A stretch of DNA of 64,000 nucleotides from Serendipita indica DSM 11827. Lineage: Eukaryota > Basidiomycota > Agaricomycetes > Sebacinales > Serendipitaceae. The position numbers were made by a program, and so were the translations under genes. The notes beneath the pieces were generated by a model that was not told the DNA's origin, ran no database searches, and saw only the letters and a program-made list of their open reading frames with translations. This document shows positions 34,501-45,345 of the stretch, in pieces (position 1 is the stretch's first letter; the number at the start of each line of letters is the position of its first letter). The stretch lies in contig CAJVGD010000010.1 of the NCBI GenBank assembly GCA_910890315.1, positions 930,001 through 994,000 of the forward strand. Reading direction: 5' to 3'.

Positions 34501-34586
34501 GCTTCGGTCTTTGTCTCAGCAGTCGCTACTTGTTCTGGTTTATCCACAACATTAGTTGAGGATGCTTGTTTTTCGAGCTGAGCCAT
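31542..34586 (-). CDS. Calpain-family cysteine protease with ZZ zinc fingers
   Basis: A multi-exon minus-strand gene starting MAQLEKQASST; an in-frame ATG also lies at 34682. The basic N-terminal helix is followed by a calpain protease core: the Cys in QGVVGDCWFLSALGA, then YAKFYGSYAAISGG and GIEDLTGG, the His in IYNHAYAVLKA and the Asn in VIRNPWGNNEWKGRWSD, so the triad is complete. A beta-sandwich region follows (FVIFKKGQKDIYATSFRKGK). An acidic linker rich in Glu/Ala leads to three ZZ-type zinc-finger segments (CKMCSTSPINGALYTCNEC, CSSCSKEPIIGTLYRCMKC, FDLCEKCNARGVHSPTHHM). It ends in a short tail LKHVMLTA. Calpains are cytosolic proteases, usually calcium-regulated; no EF-hand is seen. 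ZZ fingers probably bind partner proteins. Confidence 0.82.
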
Positions 34587-35470
34587 GGCTATTGTGGCGA
34601 ATACAGTACGGGTAGATGGGGTGTCGATGGTTGAGAGCTGGCGCGCCGCTTCGTTCCAAGGTTTTTTTATGGCATCCTTCACATCCTTCGCACATATATA
34701 TCACCAGTCAGCGGGGGGCGAATTGATAGTTTGGCGCGCGCATCGTGGTTGGGCGGAGAGTATGCTGGGTTGCGCTATCACCTCGACAGTCTGAGCCGCA
34801 AGGTGGACCACGAGATCCTTTCCCAGCACATTAGTAATTGAACACAACCTTGGAACAATGCAAGGTCGATGTGACTTTGGAAAGATGTGATAACCTCGAG
34901 CAGAGGCGGGTTTGAAGAGGAGTGACCGTGTATAGACACATAAAATTTGATGTTCCTCTCTTCAAAAGAGTGAATTCCATCAGCTTCCGAAGCCCAGCCG
35001 TCTACTACTCGCATTCCGCAGATGGGCGCAGGCAACGCGTCTTAGCCGGAGCCGATGATTTCGGCTGCGCGTGAGTGAGGATTCCAAAGGGCAGCTAGGT
35101 CGCTTCGTATCTCAAGCCCGTGAGAAGAGGGCGGGCTCGGCGCTATGAGCCTTGACGAATCCTTGTAATTATGTCAATGCTGTGATCTCCTAGATGTTTG
35201 TTAGTTCCGAAACAAGGAAAGCTTCCATTTTGCATTGAACAAACGCGCCGGCACGACTTGGACTCTACCAAGGTTCAGCCTAGCCATCACGACTGAGAAT
35301 CGTGGTCGCTCACCGTGACTGAACTACTGAGCCAAAGTGCCACTTGACTTCAAGACGAGTTTACCAGTCCGCAGTCTCATATCATTAACGCGTTCTCTGG
35401 AGGACGGAAAGTGATGCTATGCCAGACCCCTTGGCGCTAGGTAAGATACCGATCACTATCAAACGCGACT
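34587..35470. other. Intergenic, calpain upstream region
   Basis: About 880 bp lie between the calpain start and the end of the membrane-protein gene, both on the minus strand. A TATATAT motif at about 34694-34701 may serve the calpain gene. The only other structure noticed is an imperfect hairpin at 35250-35341. Open frames are short and unrecognised. Confidence 0.4.
35250..35341. other. Imperfect inverted repeat with tRNA-like anticodon hairpin
   Basis: The ends GGCAC and GTGCC pair, as do TTGG/CCAA and GTTCAG/CTGAAC, with bulges, and the centre is a perfect 5-bp stem CACGA/TCGTG with a 7-nt loop. On the minus strand the loop reads TTCTCAG, like an anticodon loop, and an A-box-like TGGCTCAGTAG precedes it, but no good T-arm is present. 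It could be a tRNA relic, a small-RNA hairpin, or chance. Confidence 0.25.
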
Positions 35471-36934
35471 CTATTCAGTTGTGATGATTTCCATCTGGAA
35501 TGCCGACCTCCTAATCCCTTTGTCCTTGCTCGACATCCTGTAGTTCAGAGCCCCTGCCTGACTGCGAGTCACGACGAGCACGCCCATGCCTAATCCTGTA
35601 TAATAAAGCATTGACTTATACTGGTTAGGGTCTATCGGAACTGTCACAAGGAACACTTACATTTCTGTCCAAGATTGAGGTCTAGATCCTCTCCGAATAC
35701 AAAGTGAATAATCTCGTTGACCGTCATGAGCGTAATGAGAAGCGCAATAATCTGGCCAAACGACCAGACTTTTTCTTCATCTGACGACGGGTTCCTCCGG
35801 ATCGTAAGCTCAAGCATGACCACGCTATAAATGCTCGCAAGCACACGCGCAATCCACCCTGGGCTACGACGATCAGTGTAGAGTGATGGGAGGCACCTCG
35901 AAATGGTGGAAAACAACCCCTGCTTCTCGTCCGACTCTTCCGACGCCGAGTCGTTTATGCGTCGGTCAGAACAGAGGGAGATGACGGTCCGCGTCGTGCT
36001 GACAACAAACTTTATGATTGCGAGACCAACAAGGGCAAGAATGACACCCCGCAACCACGGCACCGTTGCACGAACAGAGACGCCAAAAAGGACGTACACT
36101 GTCCAGTCGTTGCACTCTGGCTGGCTCCCAAACGACTTGACCATGATCCAGACTTTCATCGTCAGATAAAAGTAGGCGATCATGCTACACCAGCTGGTAA
36201 ACGCAATGATCCGGAAACGCATCTTTGTCGTATTATATTCTCCAGTCGTCGACGTCGCAATACCGAGAAAGGTGAGCATGTGTATAACAATGATGGCATG
36301 GTAGAGTGATAGTTCGTGCCCAGATTGTGCGACTGCCGTCACCAACAGGGCGAGCCCATTTAGCCCATTGTTCGTCTTGAGCGGTTCTAGCAGTTTTGTA
36401 AACGGGTACACGCGCGGAACAGCTGCTATGAGAAGTGTGTTGATATAGAATGCAATCCGTATCTATCTCACCGCCAAAAGTTAGTTCCCGGCTCGCGACT
36501 CGAAAGCAAGACATTTGATACTCACCCCGCTGCCACTAACGTCTGGATTGGGCGCCAGACATTCTGCTGGAGGGGGCATGCAAAGATGTTCTGGCCCAGC
36601 GACCTTGATATTCGCGTCTGGAAAGGGTTTGCCTCGTGTGAAGACCGCTAAGACTGAACTGTGGAGGTTTGTCTGGTTCCAAATGTCCAAATGTTCGTAC
36701 AAATAGGCGCTTCAAGGCTCTCCTATACTGACATCTCTGACGAGCTCCAGGAAACGGTGCGCAGTAGAGGCCGGAGCCAAGAGGTAGCGCCACTCGCTCG
36801 AAAGCTCTCAAGCAATTTGTAGCGCTACAGGCATGATGGTATTCGCGGACGAGAAAGTACATTAAACGAGCAATGTCCATGCAAGCCGATAGAAAGATAG
36901 AAAGCAACAACCAAGCCCGATACCAATTCATCAT
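35471..36934 (-). CDS. Multi-pass membrane protein of unknown function
   Basis: I do not recognise the family. The model joins an exon from MMNWYRAWLLLSIFLSA (36934-36756), a second (36709-36524, TRGKPFPDANIKVAGPEHLC) and a large third from 36462. Hydrophobic segments suggest five to seven membrane spans: IAFYINTLLIAAV, LNGLALLVTAV, AIIVIHMLTFLGIA, AYFYLTMKVWIMV, GVILALVGLAIIKFVVS and FGQIIALLITLMTVNEIIH. A Ser/Glu-rich loop (RINDSASEESDEKQGLF) lies between spans. The C-terminal splice is uncertain: the exon after GQK may only supply a stop near 35605, or extend to 35471. The ATG lies only 11 nt after the RasGEF stop on the same strand. Confidence 0.6.
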
Positions 36935-36945
36935 CCCCGGCGCAT

Positions 36946-39900
36946 TTACAAGAAACCACTCTCTTGCAGCAACCGTGCCATCTTTTCATCCTCGCGCTCC
37001 CTCGGTTCCCTCTCGAGACTGAGCTGCCAAAAGTCTGGGTCCTCGGGTAACGCAGCGAGGCTCTCGTCGATAAACTGGCGAATCGTCGCGAGCTTGGTGA
37101 GATTGTACGGCAACATCTGGAACTTTGTAATCTCTTGGATGACGTCGGCCGTCTTTTGGCGCTTCTGAAAGTTGATCAGCCCGCCCTCGTTCAAGGTATC
37201 CCTGGCACCGTCTTGGATAAATGTCAAGACGGTCAGGTAGACACCCAAAAATGGCACGCAGGGCGGCTGTCGTCGTGAGATGATTGCTTTGTAGCCCTGG
37301 AAATTGTGGGCCGTATCGAGCGTCGCCTCGAGATCATCGAGTACGCCCGTGACGCGAACATTTACTTGCTCCCAAGTGCGCTTCAGTCTTCGGATGGGCG
37401 GGCAGTTGAGACCTGCGAGCAGAGCAGCCATACTGGAGTAGTTGCTCAAATGTCGGCATCGCTAATGATTGATTAGCCAACGCAATCTGCCGGTGGATAT
37501 CAACGCACCTCTGCGACGTTGATGAAATGCTTGATAACCGCTGCTCGTCTTCTGGGATCCTCTTTGCTAAGGACGGCATCTGCAACCCAATGCGCCATCT
37601 ACACACAATCAGACCTCTTCTACGAAACTGTATATCCAACTCACCTGATTCGCCAACGTAATCACATTCTTGATATTATCCGGGCCGGCAGGAGTAGAGT
37701 CTTTTGCACGTGCAATACACTCACTCTGCTTAATCTTGAAAAAGAGCTCACTCTCCAGAATTGTAAGTTGACGCGCGAGCTCGAGCGGATCAATGTCCAG
37801 CAACTTGATCTTGTTGCCTCCCTTGCGGGGCAGAATGGACGGTGGCGGGAAATCCGACGTGGTTGTATGCATCGTCCTCTTCGACTCGATGCCATTCCTC
37901 TCCTGCCCGAACCGTAAACTTTATTGCCCGTCGTACAAAAAGGAGAAACGTACCACTCGCTGGACGATGCCTAAAAGCGTCTTTGCGACAGGAGCACGCT
38001 CCGGTTCAGAGGTGATGATATCCGACGCAAACGCCTTGACACGATCGAGAATGCGCAAATCTTCTTTTTCCAACACGTCGATCAACTTCCGCATCGTGTT
38101 GATCACGCTACAAAGAATTAGTAAACAGCTCCCTTTATATGAAGAGACGTACCGAAGCTTGATTGGCGTCTTCTTCTCTGTCGTCCACTCTTCAAGCTCG
38201 GCTTGTGAGAGACCCTCTGGTGGCTGGATATTGTAGCGTTCGACCAGCATGTCAAACACTTTATCAATCGTAGCGAAACTCTTAAACGTCATCATGAACG
38301 TATTGTTGAACCTCGCATCTAACAAAGTACGTTAGCAATGACAGAGAAACGAGAAGAGCCTCCCATACCTGGGCTAGTGTGCATAGTGAGCCGTTCGACA
38401 AGAGCCGGGAGCGTCCCAGCCTTGACAGTCCCATCTGGATTCATAATGATCTCCGATGGACCTGTATGATCCAATTGAAGGTAACCAGGCTTTGCCTCTG
38501 GCGGAAGCTCGCCAAAGTAGCCCTTCAAATCCTTTGCCTTGTTCTTGCGCTTCGCTTGGGCTGCAAACGAGTCAATCATTTGACCAACCATAGAGGCACA
38601 TTCAAACCACTTACTTGGATTCTGCGAATCATCCGAATCCGCACCAGGGTCCTCCTTCTTGACCGGCTCCGCCTGCGGCGCTGCTGCTTCTGCCCTGAGC
38701 GTCGTCGCCTCCGAGGGGACCTCTGAAATCCGATGCTCCGCTTCTGGAGCCGCACCATAGGGAAGTCGAATTGCCGTCCTCTGATTATTTGGCTGCAACA
38801 CATAATCCAAGTCGACTTCATCGTTGTCCCCCAACCCGGCTCCCGGACCACGATCATACACATCCTCGAGGGGATCGTACAACTCGCTCGGATGCATAAA
38901 CTCGGCTTGTCGTCTCCGAAGTTCGTCGCGATAGTGCTGTCGATCATGTGGATAGTCTGTCGGTGGTGGCATCCCATCTGGTCCGATTTGCGGCATCCGC
39001 TGTGCTTGCGCCTCATCTTGCTCGCGCGCAATGTCCAACAGCAACTCCAAAGCCTCCATGATACATCCCAAATTCGCCTGCAGCGCCGGAATGGCCGTCT
39101 GAAGCAACACATCCGCCGGACCGCTTGCCTTGGTCACAGACGTTGTCGTTCCAAGACTACTGACATGCATCGCTTGACTGGCCATGAGAAGCACAGATCC
39201 ATCGTCGTAGAGCGCCTGCTTGGCCGTCTCAAACATTCGAATGAGCTCTCGCGCGCGCTTAACGCTCGCAAGGTACGCATCGTCATCTTCAGCTGTCCCC
39301 ATCACATCTACACCCGTCGCAATATGCACCTCTTCTGCATGCATCAGGAAGTCGGAGATGGCCGCCACCGTCAACCGTCCATTGAGAATGACCACATCCG
39401 CCGCCCGAGGATCATAGTTGCGACCTTGGGTAGCAGCAGCCGGTGCAGCGACTTTAAACGACTCGACTGACACGCGCAGAGTGCTAATCTTGTCCTCTGT
39501 CAACCGCTTCAGCGATGCCAGCTCGCTGACGACTTCGCGTCCAAGTCGAATCTCAGGCCCGTTATGCAGCATCCCGTCACGCACGGGCACGAATCCTGCA
39601 CCCTTCCACCCGCCTCCGATTCCTGCACCAATCAAACCAGGCCCTATCCCGGCACTTCCTTCACCGGGCATCAACGCGCCATGAAGCCTCTTTGCACGCG
39701 AAGACGCTGCCGACTTGGAGATTTGGTATACAAACGTCGTTACTGCGCGTTCGAGCTCGCTGGCGTCGTTCTCCACTCGGCTCGCAGCGGCACTCGGTCC
39801 TCCCCCGGCAGCCAATCGTGGCCAATCTGGATTCGAATTGACGGCGCGTGCAGAAAGGACGAGCTTGGAGAGGGTGGCTGTAACTTTGCGCTGAAAAGGT

Positions 39901-41618
39901 TTAATCTCTTGTCGCACCCAATCAACGTCCTCGTTGAGACCTGCTCCCACGCCATTAAGGCCCGCACCGTGGGGGTTGATGCCATTGTTCAAACTTCCAC
40001 CGAGGTTCGGGAGGGATCCAGTGAGCGTTCCGGAGACATAGAGGAGATTTCGAACCGCAATGACGACAAGAGCCACACGGTCGGCCATGGTCTGAATGGA
40101 GAGCGGATCCAGCGATGTTCGCTCCTCTCCTTCGGCCTGGGCTGAAGGATCCGAACCCTCTGCACCTTCCAACCCAGCTTCTCCATCCTTTCGTCCATTT
40201 GATTTTGCCCCATTCGTCAGGCTTAGAGGATCCCCATAGGCCTGGACAACTGCCCCGATCGCTTCGCACGCTCGTTCAGAATAGACAGTGAGCGGAGGGA
40301 GTGGTGGGGGCGCCATCTGACTTTGGAGTGTAATCGCAATTTGCAATGGGTTCGTCGAGTCGGTTTGTTTGCCGCCAGTACCATCGGTCGCTTGTGCACC
40401 AGGAGTAGGCCAAGGCCGTACGTCCTTTTTGAGATGGTGCAGTTGATGAACAACGTCTGGTCCGAGCGGACTCACTTCCGATGTGTCCGAGTAGACGCTC
40501 GTGCGACGATTATCCCTCTCACGCCCGCTATAGCTCGCTTCAGAATTTGTTCGTTCGCGAGCGTGATGATTGGAGGTCTGGTTTCTTGGCGGGAATTGCG
40601 TCAAGGTAGAGGCGGCTCCTTGCGGGTAGCCGTATTGGTCCGAGCGTCCGCCTTGGGCGTATCCGTGCGGCGGTTCGGGTCTAGTCCATCGGGTTTCTTC
40701 AGTGATAGGGTTGACGTAGTAATACGCTTGACCATCAGGGGTAAGCCGTCGCTGCCATGGCTCGGGAGTCTCGCTTCGATGAAGGGGAGCAAACGCTTGC
40801 GCATTGGACCCGGCGGCACTACTGGAAGCGTAGCTGCCAATCTCTGTCCCAATGCGCTGTGCTGTCGCACTAATCGGGTCGATGCGCGAAGACGAAGCTT
40901 GACTCGTTGTCGTGCCACTCCGTTCACGACCGTAGCCTATGGGCACACCGTTGACAGCATGTTGGTTAGTGTTCATGTGAGAGTGATTGCCGTGCGCTTG
41001 AGTGTATTCTCGTGGATTGTGTGGTTCGCCATCTTCTTCCATCGGGATCTCGCGCGAACGCTGGCCAGTGAGCGAATTGACATAGTAAATCTAAGGTTAA
41101 AACAAGAGAAAATGTCAACGATCGCTCATGGCGAGCGGTATCCAGCGACTGGGAATCCTTACCTGGCCATTCTCTGTGACCTCTGGCTCCCAGTATTCGC
41201 CCGTTGGCCTCGTTCTATCGTCCCAGTACTGATTCTGCGAGTGGTGACTATATTGACCGACATTCTGGTGCGTTTGCTGTCGTTGCTGCTGCGGTTGCTC
41301 GTGGGCTCTGGCTTGTGCCTGGGCGTGGGCCATCTGGCGCTGGTGTTCTTGTTGATTTCTCAATTCTTGCTGCTGCTGAAGTTCTAGTTCTCGTCTGGAG
41401 TAGATTTCCTCTGCCTCTGCCTCTGAGATGATGCGGACATAGTTACTCGGAAACCAGCCGCGGTCGTCGTCGAGGACACCGTCCCACCATCCAGATGGGA
41501 GTCTGTTAAGGACGTGAATGACGTCTCCGCGCTGAAACGAGAGCGACGAGGCGTCCGTGCCGGTAAACGGAAAGAGCGCCTCGACGAAGAACGGCGCGTC
41601 CTCGTCTTGTGCGGCCAT
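36946..41618 (-). CDS. CDC25: Cdc25-type Ras guanine-nucleotide exchange factor with SH3 and WW domains
   Basis: A multi-exon gene of about 1.4-1.5 thousand residues. Exon 1 (41618-41163) encodes an N-terminal SH3 domain (VEALFPFTGTDASSLSFQRG, SGWWDGVLDDDRGWFPSNYV) and a Gln-rich coiled segment. Exon 2 (41090-38369) begins with a weak WW-like motif split by the intron, then a clear WW domain (WQRRLTPDGQAYYYVNPITE ending TRWTRPEPP), and a long helical and disordered middle. Then come the RasGEF N-terminal module (FNNTFMMTFKSFATIDKVFD) and the catalytic domain (LLDIDPLELARQLTILES, SSMAALLAGLNCPPIRRLKR, FLGVYLTVLTFIQDG). Such proteins activate Ras by nucleotide exchange upstream of cAMP and MAP-kinase signalling, at the membrane. 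The stop TAA is at 36948-36946. Confidence 0.85.
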
Positions 41619-42077
41619 TTTATCTAGTTGTATCCTTTTTCAAGAAAAATGGCCAGTCGTTGAGAAACGCAGACAAGACGGGTGAGCGTGGTAAGGTCCA
41701 AGATGGAGATCACTAGTCGTCGGTTTCCACTAGACCCTTGGAAATTCAGGAACTATACGTATACAACAGCGGAGAGATTGACGGCGAAAGGATCGGCCTC
41801 TGTTACTGGTAAATAATCCAAACATGTCGCATGATCGTCCGTCAACAATCAGCGGTCATTTCAATGCCCGCGGATCAAAACAGCAGTGGACTAGCCATGC
41901 GAATTCCATCTGTCCCTCGTTTCCCCTAGCCAGTGTCCACGGAACAACAGGACACTGTAGTGAATATAAGGGAGGAAGCGCTCACGACAACCTCACGCCC
42001 GCTAGCTCAAGAACTCGCCATCGTGTTCATCAAGCAACCAGGATATAATACACACCCTAGCGACCAACAAGATGAGC
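41619..42077. other. Intergenic, RasGEF promoter and uL16 3' end
   Basis: About 460 bp lie between the RasGEF start and the uL16 stop, both on the minus strand. No convincing coding frame, RNA gene or repeat is seen. Confidence 0.4.
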
Positions 42078-42884
42078 TCATGCACGGAGTTGTGCGCGAA
42101 GATTGCTCTCAAGATTGCCCCTCGGGCGAATGTACTGAACATATGCACCGTCCCTACAACAAGTTAGCAATTGCAACCAGAATCTTAGAAGTAGAACGCA
42201 CTGGAGCACACGCTTCTCCTCTTTAAGCTTGAGATAGTCTTCACGGTTGACGTTTGTGAATCCCCACTTGCGTGAGACGATAATCTTTTGGCGGCCAGGG
42301 AACTTGTAACGAGCACGGCGGAGAGCCTCTTGGACAACGGCAGCGTTGGCGTCTTTGCAGCGAATCGACAGGATAATTTGACCAATATCCACACGAGCGA
42401 CGGTTCCATACGGCTTGCCCCAGGCACCACGCATACCCGTCTGCAGTCTAGGAAATATTGAGTCTGACAGATTACGAATGACCACTTTGTAAGCTCACCG
42501 ATCGGCACCAGCGCAGCTCAACATTTTGTTGATACGAAGGACGTGGAATGGATGCACGCGCACGCGGAGATGGAACGAATCCTTGCCAGCCGTCTTGGTC
42601 ACATACTTGTTCGCACAAATACGTGCTGCTTCTAATGCTTCAGATGACAGTTGTTCATACTCGTCGGACACGAGATGGCAGCAGAATGGGAAATCGTCGA
42701 CAGAGGCACGCTTGCGGCCCAAATCATAGATACGAATCTACGAGACAATCGATATCAGCAAATAACTCGCTTTTCTACTTTTAAACTCCCTCACTTTGGG
42801 GTCGGGCACACCACGGTTGTAGCGCGACTTTGGGTATGGCTTGTTCTTGCAGTAACGGTAGCAGCGAGCTGGACGACGACCCAT
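42078..42884 (-). CDS. RPL10: 60S ribosomal protein uL16 (L10)
   Basis: Four exons (42884-42795, 42737-42499, 42447-42202, 42153-42078) sum to 651 nt, 216 residues, close to other fungal L10 proteins. Diagnostic stretches are [20 protein letters not shown] at the start, [40 protein letters not shown] and [15 protein letters not shown] near the end. L10 is a late-joining large-subunit protein near the peptidyl-transferase and tRNA-binding sites. The last intron (48 nt, GTGCGT donor) has no in-frame stop; retention would insert 16 residues in the P-site loop region, so splicing was chosen because the family has no insert there. A TATA-like TTTATAAG is about 70 bp before the ATG. Confidence 0.95.
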
Positions 42885-43129
42885 CGTAGATTTTTACTGA
42901 TAATCAAGTGGGTCAGAACGGGGTCAAGATGCACGATTGCGCGAAAAGGCGCACCTTATAAAGACGGCGATGAGTAATGGCGCCAAACAACAAATAGAGT
43001 TTCACCGGTGCCCTCGCTCTCGATGACAAAGCCTAGCCAGAGGACAAGAAGACAACCAAATGCATATTCGAGTACAAGCTAACGAACATTCTAATCCACC
43101 AAGACCACCCCACCAGGTTTCCCAACAGT

Positions 43130-45202
43130 TTAGACAGTAGAGTAGGACCCTGATCGTTTGTCGTCAGCAGCAGTACCTAAGCATCTCGAATACACTCACA
43201 CACTCGCGCTTGCCAGTCACCACTCCCGGTAGCGAGCAATCCTCCGGTCGGGCTGAGGTCGATAGAAATGACTAGGCGACCTCATTAGCAACGGCAACTC
43301 AACTTTCCAAATACTCACCAGAATTCTTGTGTCCCTGGAGCATCATATGCGCATTCCCCGTCGTATCCCAGAACTGCACACCACGATCCTTGCTCCCCGA
43401 CACAATCCACTGCCCATCATGCGATATCGCCACGCTGAGCACATAATCCTTGTGTCCAATGAAATTGTGAATGCATCGTGCATACGTCTCGTTGGGCCGC
43501 GGGACACCATCAACAAACGCACGGAGCGCATCCGTGTTCAGCTCCCAATACTTGAGCGTCTTATCCAAGCTCCCCGAAACGAGTCCACGTCCATCCGGCG
43601 TAAACGCAACCGAATATACGCTATCGCGATGTCCACGCAGACGGTCAATGAGCTTACCCGTCCGCACGTCCCAAAGGCGCACAATTGTATCCAAACTGCC
43701 TGCAGCGACGAGTCGGTCGTCGGGGCTAATGGCCACAGACGTCACGCCCGCGTCTCCTGCAACGCCAGATTCGCCCATGGCAGCGTCCCCATCGGGCGAG
43801 TTGGTATCCATGATCGAAAGCTTGAGCTCGCTCCCCGTGTCCAGATTCCAGATGCGGGCAGTACGGTCCCCGCTCCCAGATACGATGAGGTTTCCCGTCG
43901 ACGAAAAGTCGAGCGAGTAGATTTCCTGCTCATGGCCTTCGAACAAGTGTCGGATGCGCTTTTTGGAAATCTCCCAAATCTGGAAAACAAATGTAAGAAG
44001 ACATAAACTCGAGTGCAAGCACTTGCCCTGATTTGTCTGTCCTCGGCTCCGGTGGCGAGATACTTGCCATCAGGGCTAAAGCAAACGCTACGGATGTACA
44101 AATCTCCTTCCATCGACGCCTTGTCATCAATCAACTCGCACACCCGTTCGCCGGATGAGACGTCGTAGATTTGTGCTGTCCGATTACACCCAGTGGCGAG
44201 ATATTTGCCGTCCTTGGAAAAGCGCACGCAGCACACGACAGATGCATGGTTAAACTCATGCTTGAGTTTGACGTCGAGCAATTGTCTTTGCGGAACACGC
44301 GGGTTGTGCATGGCGAACCAGTCTGAGCCATTGTTGCGGAGGTTCGCAGGGAGCGCGCTGGGAGACAACGAGCCGGGGAACTCGTAGGGCGAATCGGGTC
44401 TTATTTCTGGCTGTGGCGTTCGAGGTGGCATGACCTCTGGCAACAGTCAGTCTCTTGTACCAATGGGCTCAAAACTGAAACGAACCATGTCGATCCGATT
44501 CCTTGATTGGTTTAGGCCTCTTGATGTTTCTATCGTCGCGGTTGTAGTCGTTTTGGTATGATGGCCCCGCAGATCGGTCTACGTTGGAGATGGAGTCTGG
44601 AACGGTCATTTACTGAAAGGGTTTGCCACGAAAGAAACGTACTATTGGCTTGTGCAGCAGCAGTGCGTAGCGACTGGTTTTCTAACCGCAGCTTCTGTAG
44701 TTCTTCTTCGTAGCCCTGCCTGGCTTTGTGGTAATTAGTTTCCAGCTCTGCTACGATGTTTTTGATTGATGTGAGTTCAGCGATTTGGGCGGCAGCTAGA
44801 ACACATGACGTGAAATTGTCAGCACAAGTTTATCAGAAGAGTGTGACAGAGTAGACCAAAGCCGCGAGGGAGGCGCAACTTGCGTCTCGTTTTGGACGGT
44901 CTCCCGATGTTGAGGAGCGGCATAGGACACAGATACACACCTTTTGCCTCAAACTCCTCTCTCTGACTCCTGAGTGCTGAATTATCATGCAAAAGGCCTT
45001 CAATCTCTTGCTTGAAGACGTCGGCCATCTCGAGAAGGCGACCTGGAGCCATTCCCGCCGCGCCAGGCGGTCCACCGGGTCCTCCACCGCCGACATAAGG
45101 AGCTCCTCTATGTCCTTGTGAGTGTCCAGACTGATTCCATCCATCATCAGTTGGCATGCGGCCTCCGCTCTTGCTCGGGGGTTGACGGTATCCGTGCGAC
45201 AT
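43130..45202 (-). CDS. TUP1: Tup1-type WD40 transcriptional corepressor
   Basis: A multi-exon gene from MSHGYRQPPSKSGG to a TAA at 43132-43130. The N-terminal helix (RLLEMADVFKQEIEGLLHDN, then AELETNYHKARQGYEEELQK) is the Tup1 tetramerisation domain that binds Ssn6/Cyc8. A Pro/Asn-rich spacer follows, then QRQLLDVKLKHEFNHASVVC and seven WD40 repeats, including YLATGAEDRQIRIWEISKKR, SGDRTARIWNLDTG, AAGSLDTIVRLWDVRTGKL and SGSKDRGVQFWDTTGN. The terminal exon adds only WSYSTV. The Tup1-Ssn6 complex represses many genes through sequence-specific regulators and histone tails. It lies 143 bp downstream of the dehydratase gene on the same strand. The seven-blade layout and length fit the family. Confidence 0.92.
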
Positions 45203-45345
45203 TCTTTTGCTCTCCAATGGTTGACCAAATTTTACGAAGACGATGAAAGGACTCTTCGTTGGCGCACCGGGCGTTGTCGTGGAGAGCGTCAAGTTCAAAA
45301 GGAACCAAATACAAAGCTAACGACTATTCAATCGGCGCCCAACAT

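Noticed and set aside
42154-42201. A 16-residue insertion in ribosomal protein uL16
   Set aside because: The segment lacks stops and could be read through, but it has a strong donor, a branch-point motif and an acceptor, and the family has no insert here.
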